Part shown: piece by piece, positions 24,394 through 30,558 of the stretch
Numbering within the stretch: position 1 is the stretch's first letter
Layout of the letters: each line of letters starts with the position of its first letter
Assembly (NCBI GenBank): GCA_018699075.1
Contig: JABIPV010000043.1
Coordinates: 1-30,558, forward strand
From: Kordiimonadaceae bacterium
Lineage (GTDB): Bacteria; Pseudomonadota; Alphaproteobacteria; Sphingomonadales; Emcibacteraceae
Direction: 5' to 3'
Length of the DNA: 30,558 bases
Program-made: the position numbers and the translations under genes
Notes under the pieces: model-generated
Told to the model about the DNA's origin: nothing
Databases searched by the model: none
Seen by the model: only the letters and a program-made list of their open reading frames with translations

Positions 24394-25767
24394 ATGAATC
24401 AGGTAAATACACCATTAAAAGAAGCCGTCGTCGCGAAACTGCGTCGCCTTCCCCGTTACACAAGTTATCCAACCGCACTCGAATTTGGCGAACTGGATGA
24501 TAAAACTTATGACTTATGGTTACACGAACTTCCTGCTGGTGAAGCGGTAAGTCTTTATTTTCATATACCCTACTGTGAAAAATTATGCTGGTTCTGTGGT
24601 TGTTTTATGTCGGTGAGTAATAAATATGGCCCGGTTGAAACATTTTTGGATGTATTGATATCTGAAGTGCGCCAAATGGCCGAAAAAACAGGGCGCCTTA
24701 ATGTTAGTCATATTCATTTTGGTGGTGGGTCGCCATCCATTTTAAAGCCAGATGATTTCAAAAAATTAATAGATGTGGTTAAAGATTGCTTTGATATTTC
24801 ACTGGCAGAAGAGTTTGCCGTTGAAATTGATCCGCGTACCGTTGACCGTGATAAAATCATGTCATATGCAAAAGCGGGCGTTAATCGCGCCAGTCTTGGT
24901 ATTCAAGATTTTAACCTTAAAACACAAGAAGCGATTAATCGCATCCAGTCAATTGAGCTGATCGAAGATAATATGCGTAATTTTAAAGACGCAGGCATTG
25001 AGAAAATCAATTTTGATCTAATATATGGCCTTCCTTATCAAACATTAGAAACCATCGAAGATACAATTCAAAAAACACTTGAATTTAAGCCGAGCCGAAT
25101 TGCACTTTTTGGTTATGCCCATGTACCCCATATGAAAAAGCATCAACAATTGATCGCCAATCATAGTTTACCAAATCAAAAAGAGCGACAGGCACAATTT
25201 GAGCTGGCGAGCAAGATTTTACAAGAAAATGGCTATAAATCCATTGGTCTAGATCATTTTGCGCTCGGCGATGATCCGCTTTTTGAAACTTTTGATCAAG
25301 GAAACTTAAGACGCAATTTCCAAGGATATACCAAAGATAAATCAGACACGCTGATCGGCTTTGGCCCTTCTGCCATCAGCAGCATGCCTAATGGATATGC
25401 GCAAAATGTAGCTTCTATTAAACAATATTTGGATAAAATAAATTTAGATACTTCTCCGGTTGTGCGCGGCCTTAAGATAAGCAGAGAAGATAAGATGTTC
25501 CGTGAGATCATTTCTACATTGATGTGTTATTTCGAAGTGGATCCACTTCAAATATCTAAAACCCATCAATTTGAGTATGATTTTAAAAATGAAATATTGT
25601 CATTAAATAAATTGATAGACGCGGGTTATATGGAAATGAATGGCGAGGCGTTTAAGATTACAGAAGTCGGGCGACCGTTCCTCCGGGCCATAGCGACGAT
25701 TTTTGATCAATATTTTGATCAATCATCGGACATAATTGATCGTTGCATTCATGAAAGCGAAGGTTAA
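24394..25767 (+). CDS. hemN: Oxygen-independent coproporphyrinogen III oxidase
   Basis: Radical-SAM enzyme that decarboxylates coproporphyrinogen III to protoporphyrinogen IX without oxygen in haem synthesis; cytoplasmic. It has 457 residues, the HemN rather than the shorter HemW length. The 4Fe-4S cysteines C61, C65 and C68 in YCEKLCWFCGC, plus the extra C70, match the Escherichia coli HemN arrangement. The N-terminal RYTSYPTA motif, HFGGGSPS and the C-terminal HemN domain are also present, which separates it from HemW. Upstream is an FNR/FixK-like box with a -10 placed so that the mRNA would be leaderless. The last four bases overlap the convergent marR-family gene. Confidence 0.95.
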   Translation: MNQVNTPLKEAVVAKLRRLPRYTSYPTALEFGELDDKTYDLWLHELPAGEAVSLYFHIPYCEKLCWFCGCFMSVSNKYGPVETFLDVLISEVRQMAEKTGRLNVSHIHFGGGSPSILKPDDFKKLIDVVKDCFDISLAEEFAVEIDPRTVDRDKIMSYAKAGVNRASLGIQDFNLKTQEAINRIQSIELIEDNMRNFKDAGIEKINFDLIYGLPYQTLETIEDTIQKTLEFKPSRIALFGYAHVPHMKKHQQLIANHSLPNQKERQAQFELASKILQENGYKSIGLDHFALGDDPLFETFDQGNLRRNFQGYTKDKSDTLIGFGPSAISSMPNGYAQNVASIKQYLDKINLDTSPVVRGLKISREDKMFREIISTLMCYFEVDPLQISKTHQFEYDFKNEILSLNKLIDAGYMEMNGEAFKITEVGRPFLRAIATIFDQYFDQSSDIIDRCIHESEG

Positions 25768-26219
25768 TCCTGATTTTGCACTGCTTGTGTTAATTTCGTC
25801 AAAATATCATCAAGATTATCTTGTTCAGAAGGGTTTAAAGTATTGATCAGTTCTTTTTCATAACTTTGTACCAGCGGGACTATTTTTTCATATTTTTCCC
25901 GACCCGTAATTGACAGTGAAAGCTCTGAACGGCGTTTATCGTCATCGGCAAAAGTGCGGTTGATCAAATCATTTTTGATCATATTATTTATGGCGCGACT
26001 GACAGCAACTTTATCCATTGCCGTTTTTTCGGCAACCATTGCTGCGGAAATATTTGAAAACCGCCCAAGCACTGCCATCACCCGCCATTCTGGGTGAGCG
26101 AGGCCAAATTTATCGGTATACAGTTTCGATAGCCCTTGGCTAATATTGTTGGTTAGGTATGACAAACGGTAGGGAAGGAATTCTTCAAGTTTAAGGTCGG
26201 AAGGTTTACTTTTTACCAT
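25764..26219 (-). CDS. MarR-family transcriptional regulator
   Basis: A 151-residue winged-helix regulator. Helical dimerisation segments flank a central wHTH at about residues 55-105: ISAAMVAEKTAMDKVAVSRA is the recognition region, and the wing contains DDDKRRSELSLSITGR, a typical MarR DxRS-type wing with the conserved Asp and Arg residues. It is divergent from the fumarylacetoacetate-hydrolase-family gene with 108 bp between starts, and a 22-bp near-perfect palindrome sits in that gap; MarR proteins commonly repress themselves and the divergent catabolic gene, responding to an aromatic acid. The ligand is not known. Its 3' end overlaps hemN by four bases. Confidence 0.9.
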   Translation of the reverse strand: MVKSKPSDLKLEEFLPYRLSYLTNNISQGLSKLYTDKFGLAHPEWRVMAVLGRFSNISAAMVAEKTAMDKVAVSRAINNMIKNDLINRTFADDDKRRSELSLSITGREKYEKIVPLVQSYEKELINTLNPSEQDNLDDILTKLTQAVQNQD

Positions 26220-26248
26220 AATTTTCTTTCATGCAATTTGTTCTTGCA

Positions 26249-26270
26249 ATTAGTTACGAATGAAACTAAT
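26249..26270. promoter_or_regulatory. Probable MarR-type operator between the regulator and the FAH-family gene
   Basis: Arms ATTAGTTAC and GAAACTAAT around GAAT pair at eight of nine positions. The site is 30 bp from the regulator start and 58 bp from the FAH-family start. Length and symmetry fit MarR dimer sites; it is the only strong palindrome in the gap. Confidence 0.55.
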
Positions 26271-26327
26271 ATAGCTTCATAACAAATTCTAGTCAATAGT
26301 AAATAATTTGAAAGAAAGAGCAACATT

Positions 26328-27317
26328 ATGAAATTAGCATCATTAAAGCAGGGTAGAGACGGCCACCTTATCGTCGTGTCAAAAGATCTTTCCAAATATA
26401 CAAGTGCAGCTGAGGTTGCCCCAACCATGCAAGCTGCGCTCGATAACTGGGCAGAAGCAGAACCAAAATTAAAAGCCATTTATGATGGTCTTGAAAATGG
26501 TTCTATTTCTGGTGAAGCATTTGATCCTGAGGCATGTGATGCACCATTACCGCGTTCTTACCATTGGGTAGATGGTAGTGCCTACGTGACCCATGTTGAA
26601 CTCGTTCGTAAAGCGCGCGGCGCTGAACTACCGCCAAGTTTTTGGACGGACCCACTTATGTATATGGGGGCTTCTGATGCATTCATCGGTCCGCGTGATG
26701 ATGTTCTAGCCGGATCGGAAGACTGGGGTATTGATTTTGAAGCTGAAGTTGCCGTAATTACGGATGATGTACCCGCTGGGACGACGACCAAAGGCGCAAT
26801 GAAGCATATTAAGCTTCTTTCAATATTAAACGATGTCTCACTTCGTAATTTGATACCGGGGGAACTTGCCAAACAATTTGGTTTTTACCAATCAAAACCA
26901 TGGACATCATTTGCCCCTGTTTTTGTTACTCCTGATGAACTCGGTGATGCATGGGACGGTAAGAAATTATCACTTCCACTTCATGCAATTTTAAACGGCG
27001 AAAAAATTGGCTCACCAGACGCAGGTATCGATATGACGTTTGATTTCTGTGATTTGATCGCTCACGCTGCAAAAGCAAGGTCACTTGTTGCGGGAACAGT
27101 AGTGGGATCTGGTACAGTATCCAACAAAGGATCAAAAGAAGGATCATGCTGTCTTGCGGAAGTAAGATGTTTAGAAATTATTGCCGACGGCAAACCAACA
27201 ACACCGTTTATGAGTTTTGGTGACAGAGTTGAAATTGATATGTTCGATAAAGAAGGTAACACAATCTTTGGCCGCATCGATCAAGTCGTCGTAAAAAACG
27301 AAATTCCAGCTGACTAA
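26328..27317 (+). CDS. Fumarylacetoacetate hydrolase family protein
   Basis: A 329-residue cytoplasmic enzyme of the FAH superfamily, which cleaves C-C bonds in 2,4-diketo acids with a divalent metal. Metal-binding residues are visible as E138 and E140 in DFEAEVAVI and D169 in LNDVSLRN; the GSGTVSNKGSKEGSCCLAE segment and VEIDMFDKEGNTIFGRI are usual in the C-terminal core. Bacterial proteins of this length often serve in tyrosine/homogentisate breakdown as fumarylacetoacetase, but maiA, hmgA or other genes of that pathway are absent nearby, so the substrate is left open. A divergent MarR regulator and a palindrome suggest substrate-induced expression. A strong hairpin follows directly. Confidence 0.88.
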   Translation: MKLASLKQGRDGHLIVVSKDLSKYTSAAEVAPTMQAALDNWAEAEPKLKAIYDGLENGSISGEAFDPEACDAPLPRSYHWVDGSAYVTHVELVRKARGAELPPSFWTDPLMYMGASDAFIGPRDDVLAGSEDWGIDFEAEVAVITDDVPAGTTTKGAMKHIKLLSILNDVSLRNLIPGELAKQFGFYQSKPWTSFAPVFVTPDELGDAWDGKKLSLPLHAILNGEKIGSPDAGIDMTFDFCDLIAHAAKARSLVAGTVVGSGTVSNKGSKEGSCCLAEVRCLEIIADGKPTTPFMSFGDRVEIDMFDKEGNTIFGRIDQVVVKNEIPAD

Positions 27318-27356
27318 TGTTTAAGGGGACAGATTACTACTCTGTCCCCTTAAACA
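27318..27356. terminator. Long perfect hairpin between convergent genes
   Basis: Arms of 16 bases (TGTTTAAGGGGACAGA and its exact complement) surround the seven-base loop TTACTAC. The structure fills the gap between the FAH-family stop and the stop of the minus-strand symporter, so it can act on both transcripts. There is no long T-run, and the stem recalls a dispersed repeat: CTGTCCCCTTA recurs at 5873-5883. Confidence 0.65.
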
Positions 27357-27358
27357 AT

Positions 27359-29032
27359 TTATATCCAGAAGCTAAAGAATAAATACATTCCCAAAACCAA
27401 CCCGAGGACGACGATGGTGAGACTAATATCAAACCAGGTGACGTCCTCATGCAGTTTGCCACCATCTTTCGTGATAGAAGCATAAGTAAGTCCATCAATT
27501 TGGTCTGCTCTTGGCGGCGGCGTTAATAAAGATATACTGATGATTGTGATCAAGCTGATGAGAAATAACCATCCTGAGGCATAAAGAAAACTATAGTCGC
27601 CGATAAAGGCAAGTATTGGCGAGCTTGAAATTTTGTCCGCACCAAAAAAGGTTTGAATGGTAAGTTTCGATAGGCCAATTAAAAAACCAAAAGCCATACC
27701 CGCAACCGCACCTTGGCTGTTTATGCGTTGCCAGAATAGGCCAAGTAAAAATACTGCCGTAATTGGTGGTGCCAAATACCCTTGCACACTTTGTAAATAC
27801 TGATAAAGGCCGCCGCTGGCGACTAGCTTCATTACAGGTATCCATAACATGCCAAGCCCTACCACTACGGCGGTGGCATAACGTCCAACTCTTACATATT
27901 CTTTTTGCGAACGCCCCGGCCTAAATTTTTCATAAAAATCGATGGTGAAAAGTGATGCGCACGAATTAAACAATGAAGAAAGCGAACTCATGAGCGCAGC
28001 AAGCAAACCTCCAACCACAAGACCGCGAAGCCCCGTTGGAAGTAAATTAGCAACCATAGTAGGGAAAACCTGATCGCCCATAATTTCGCCGCTCGCATCT
28101 AAGGGAATTTGTATCACGCCTTTTTGATGAAGGGCATAACCGATCATGCCGGGTACCAAAAAAATTAGCACAGGCCATACTTTCATGAACCCGCCAAAAA
28201 GCGCACCTCGGCGCGCCGTTGCCATATTACGAGCAGATAAAGTACGCTGAACGATATATTGATCGGTACACCAATACCATATACCAATAATCGGCGAAGC
28301 GATCATCACCCCTAGCCACGGAAATTCAGGATCAGAAAGTGGCCGCCACAGGGCAAACTTGTCTGCATCCTGTCCGATGATTGCTTTAAGTTCGGAATAT
28401 CCGCCAAGCTGACTAAGACCAAAGTAAGTAATGAATATTGCTCCACCAAGGAGGATAAAGGCTTGCATCGCGTCCGTATACAGAACCGCTCGCATGCCGC
28501 CGAATATGGTATAAAAGCCTGTAAGAATTACCGTGGAAAAAGCGCCCACCCAGAAGGCATTTTCCGGGCTACCAAAGGTATCCGGAAGCAGCACCTGAAA
28601 CACAAGCGCGCCTGCATAAATGGTCACAGATACTTTGGTCAGCACATAAGCAAGTAAGGATATGGCGGATAGAATAGCACGCGCGGTTGCGTTAAAACGT
28701 TTTTCCAAAAACTCAGGCATGGTGTAAACACCGGAGCGGTAATAAAAAGGCACAAATACCCAGCCCAGCATCACCATAATCCATGCATGAAGTTCCCAGT
28801 GGGCCATGGCCATTCCTGTATTCGCGCCCGACCCCGCCAGTCCGACAATATGTTCTGAACCAATGTTAGACGCGAATAATGATGCGCCAATGGCAAACCA
28901 GCCAACATTACGCCCGGCGAGGAAGTAATCTTCTGTACTGTTTTGCTCGCGGGATGACCACCAGACAATCCCCACCATAATGAGGAAATAAAACCCCACT
29001 ACGCCCCAGTCTAACCCCGTAAGTCCCACCAT
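27359..29032 (-). CDS. Sodium:solute symporter, SGLT-like
   Basis: A 557-residue inner-membrane transporter of the SSS family with about 14 hydrophobic helices. Helix 1 and 2 region shows EDYFLAGRNVGWFAIGASLF followed by ASNIGSEHIVGLAGSG, nearly the sodium/glucose cotransporter signature. GGMRAVLYTDAMQAFILLGG and WYWCTDQYIVQRTLSARN are further SGLT-type blocks, and the last helix extends the core as in SGLT relatives. A sugar, polyol or inositol substrate is therefore more likely than proline or pantothenate, but not proven. ATG 29032 has AAGGGA nine bases before it. It is divergent from an aldo/keto reductase that resembles xylose reductase, with 126 bp between starts. Confidence 0.92.
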   Translation of the reverse strand: MVGLTGLDWGVVGFYFLIMVGIVWWSSREQNSTEDYFLAGRNVGWFAIGASLFASNIGSEHIVGLAGSGANTGMAMAHWELHAWIMVMLGWVFVPFYYRSGVYTMPEFLEKRFNATARAILSAISLLAYVLTKVSVTIYAGALVFQVLLPDTFGSPENAFWVGAFSTVILTGFYTIFGGMRAVLYTDAMQAFILLGGAIFITYFGLSQLGGYSELKAIIGQDADKFALWRPLSDPEFPWLGVMIASPIIGIWYWCTDQYIVQRTLSARNMATARRGALFGGFMKVWPVLIFLVPGMIGYALHQKGVIQIPLDASGEIMGDQVFPTMVANLLPTGLRGLVVGGLLAALMSSLSSLFNSCASLFTIDFYEKFRPGRSQKEYVRVGRYATAVVVGLGMLWIPVMKLVASGGLYQYLQSVQGYLAPPITAVFLLGLFWQRINSQGAVAGMAFGFLIGLSKLTIQTFFGADKISSSPILAFIGDYSFLYASGWLFLISLITIISISLLTPPPRADQIDGLTYASITKDGGKLHEDVTWFDISLTIVVLGLVLGMYLFFSFWI

Positions 29033-29062
29033 TACTTTTTTCCCTTATACTTTTTTCTTTGA

Positions 29063-29131
29063 ATTAGCATAGATCAAGGCAAGAATTGATTGAAGGATTA
29101 TTTGTAGGGTAGGGAAACTTTTTATGCTAAT
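29063..29131. promoter_or_regulatory. Inverted pair of octamers in the symporter/reductase gap
   Basis: ATTAGCAT at 29063-29070 and its exact complement ATGCTAAT at 29124-29131 are 53 bp apart, one near each divergent start. They could be paired binding sites for one regulator acting on both genes. The octamer is A+T-rich, so chance is possible. Confidence 0.3.
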
Positions 29132-29158
29132 GCTCGATGATAATAAAAAGGGTTGAAA

Positions 29159-30130
29159 ATGAATGACACTAAATTAATTGGCAAATGTGCAATGCCTGCG
29201 GTGGGTATGGGCTTATGGAAACTGGATAATGACATTGCGGCAAAAACCGTACGTGATGCCATTGAAATTGGTTATCGTCATCTGGATAGCGCGGCCGATT
29301 ATGGCAATGAAGCGGAAGTAGGTGACGGTATTAGTGCAGCCTTAAACGAAGGATTATGCAAACGAGATGATCTTTGGATCACGTCTAAATTATGGAATAC
29401 GGATCATCGACCCGAACATGTGGCAGTGGGTTGTGAGCGCAGTTTAAATGATCTTAAACTGGATGTTCTTGATCTCTATATGATCCATTTTCCAATTTCC
29501 CTTAAACATGTACCACACAAAGAACGCTATCCATCAGGCTGGCTATTTGATGAAAACACCTTAGAAATGCAAATCGATCCCGTTCCGATCTATGAAACAT
29601 GGGCAGCTATGGAAGAACTTGTCAGCAGCGGTAAAGTAAAAAACATCGGCATCTGTAATTTTACCACCGGGATGATGCATGATTTATTAAGTTACGCAAA
29701 AATTCCCCCCGCCGCGCTACAAATTGAATCTCATCCTTATTTAACCCAAAACCGCTTGGTTAGGTTGTGTCAGGATAGGGGTATAGCAGTCACGGCCTTT
29801 TCACCATTGGCGGCACTTTCTTATATTCCAATGAATATGGCTGACGAAGGGGAAAGTGTTTTAACTGAATTAGTCATAAAATCCGTCGCCGAGAGAGTTG
29901 CCCGCACGCCTGCCCAGGTTGTTCTTCGATGGGCCGTCCAGCGCGGGACGACAGTTATTCCAAAATCCTCAAATTCTAACCGCATGCGTGAAAATTTACA
30001 GCTATTTGATTTCGATTTAACCGATAATGAAATGGCGGCTATATCTGCCTTAAACCAAAATCATCGTTTCAACGATCCCGGTGATTTCTGCGAAACAGAG
30101 TTTGGTAAATTTTATCCCATATATGATTGA
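29159..30130 (+). CDS. Aldo/keto reductase, xylose-reductase-like
   Basis: A 323-residue cytoplasmic TIM-barrel NAD(P)H-dependent carbonyl reductase. The catalytic tetrad Asp43, Tyr48, Lys77 and His110 falls on exactly the aldose-reductase numbering. The stretch after His110 (FPISLKHVP, RYPSGWLF, then PVPIYETWAAMEELVSSGKV) and the end RFNDPGDF resemble yeast-type xylose reductases, and IPKSSNSNR has the Lys-Ser-x4-Arg pattern that binds the NADPH 2'-phosphate. Reduction of an aldose to a polyol is a reasonable guess. I start at ATG 29159 with AAGGG six bases upstream; a TTG at 29153 is also in frame. It is divergent from the SGLT-like symporter, which supports a sugar-linked role. Confidence 0.9.
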   Translation: MNDTKLIGKCAMPAVGMGLWKLDNDIAAKTVRDAIEIGYRHLDSAADYGNEAEVGDGISAALNEGLCKRDDLWITSKLWNTDHRPEHVAVGCERSLNDLKLDVLDLYMIHFPISLKHVPHKERYPSGWLFDENTLEMQIDPVPIYETWAAMEELVSSGKVKNIGICNFTTGMMHDLLSYAKIPPAALQIESHPYLTQNRLVRLCQDRGIAVTAFSPLAALSYIPMNMADEGESVLTELVIKSVAERVARTPAQVVLRWAVQRGTTVIPKSSNSNRMRENLQLFDFDLTDNEMAAISALNQNHRFNDPGDFCETEFGKFYPIYD

Positions 30131-30147
30131 TAGCGAGGAAGTAAATA

Positions 30148-30228
30148 ATGTTTAAATCTTAGGAACCAATCACGGGCGAATGTTTTTGCGGTGCCGTAAA
30201 ATATGAATTGAGGGGAGACTTTGACTAA
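30148..30228 (+). pseudogene. Remnant of a GFA-family (CENP-V/GFA fold) gene
   Basis: An ATG with a good ribosome site (GAGGAAG) is followed after four codons by TAG. The same frame then reads ITGECFCGAVKYELRGDF before TAA at 30226. The sequence C-x-C-G-A-V-x-Y-E-L is the N-terminal zinc-binding signature of glutathione-dependent formaldehyde-activating-type proteins, which are normally 110-160 residues. The rest of the domain is missing before the next gene starts at 30275. This looks like a truncated, decayed gene. Confidence 0.6.
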
Positions 30229-30274
30229 TTATACGAAGTAATTTACACTTCCGTAACCACAGGGGAGAACGAAT

Positions 30275-30558
30275 ATGACTGAAACAATTATCGCGCATAG
30301 GGACGCGCGCTCATACAGACTTTCAAATATAGACATGCTCAGAGGGCTGGTGATAATCATTATGGCACTCGATCATGTTAGGGACTTTTTTACGCGGGTG
30401 GTATTCAGGATCCGATGGCCCAACCGGATGTTAGTATTGGCATTTATTTAACCCGTTGGGTCACACATTTTTGTGCGCCAGTTTTTATTTTCCTTGCCGG
30501 AACTTCAGTGGGACTTATGGCGGACCGGAAGAATAGCAGCGAAATTGGTGCATTTGTC
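30275..30558 (+). pseudogene. DUF1624/HGSNAT-like membrane acyltransferase, apparently frameshifted and cut by the window edge
   Basis: ATG 30275 follows AGGGGAG by seven bases. The first frame reads NIDMLRGLVIIIMALDHVRDFF, the usual first helix of DUF1624/heparan-alpha-glucosaminide-acetyltransferase-like proteins, but soon leaves the family and stops at 30449-30451. From T30391 the next frame continues as GIQDPMAQPDVSIGIYLTRW and VTHFCAPVFIFLAGTSVGL up to the edge, the expected next part. One extra T in the run of six T at 30386-30391 would restore one reading frame. It may be a true inactivating deletion, a sequencing error, or slippage. The C-terminal majority lies outside the window. Confidence 0.7.

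Overview
The window reads as chromosomal DNA of a Gram-negative alphaproteobacterium of fairly low G+C (about 40% in the lines I counted). The evidence is the gene order DUF3576 lipoprotein - leuS - lptE - holA, the five-step HutF/HutG route of histidine breakdown, and an FnrL/FixK-like box in front of hemN. A marine group such as Kordiimonadales/Emcibacterales would fit, but that is a guess. I saw no rRNA, tRNA, CRISPR array, insertion sequence or phage gene.

Layout. 1-829 (minus): 5' part of an exported beta-barrel, porin-like protein cut by the window edge. 1150-5847 (plus): housekeeping block of DUF3576 lipoprotein, leuS, lptE and holA. 5960-9041 (plus): tight three-gene unit of an NSS-type Na+/amino-acid symporter, an FAD D-amino-acid dehydrogenase and a RibD-C/DHFR-like reductase. 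9034-16499: complete hut system, with hutI on minus and hutF, hutC, hutU, hutH, hutG on plus. Three nearly identical palindromes (core TGTATATACA) lie in the hutI/hutF gap, in front of hutC and in front of hutU, so HutC probably controls the whole set including itself. The encoded route is histidine, urocanate, imidazolonepropionate, formiminoglutamate, formylglutamate, glutamate plus formate.

16673-21823 (plus): the least explained part. Five consecutive genes all encode exported proteins: a six-cysteine periplasmic protein, two paralogous lipoproteins, a 736-residue multidomain protein (lipoprotein-like N-terminal domain, PDZ-like region, MORN-like repeats, charged helix, cysteine-rich tail) and a 270-residue protein. 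The tail of the fourth and the head of the fifth carry the same six-cysteine signature, and their genes overlap by 4 nt. This is the best candidate for an undescribed envelope system.

21917-30558: mixed metabolic genes. In order: a G+C-richer sterol-desaturase-family gene; a stand-alone Lrp/AsnC effector domain overlapping a GH43 lipoprotein; hemN with an FNR/FixK-like promoter that looks leaderless; a marR gene divergent from a fumarylacetoacetate-hydrolase-family gene with a palindrome between them; a strong hairpin; an SGLT-like symporter divergent from an aldo/keto reductase resembling xylose reductases; a decayed GFA-family remnant; and a DUF1624-type membrane acyltransferase gene with an apparent one-base frameshift, cut by the right edge.
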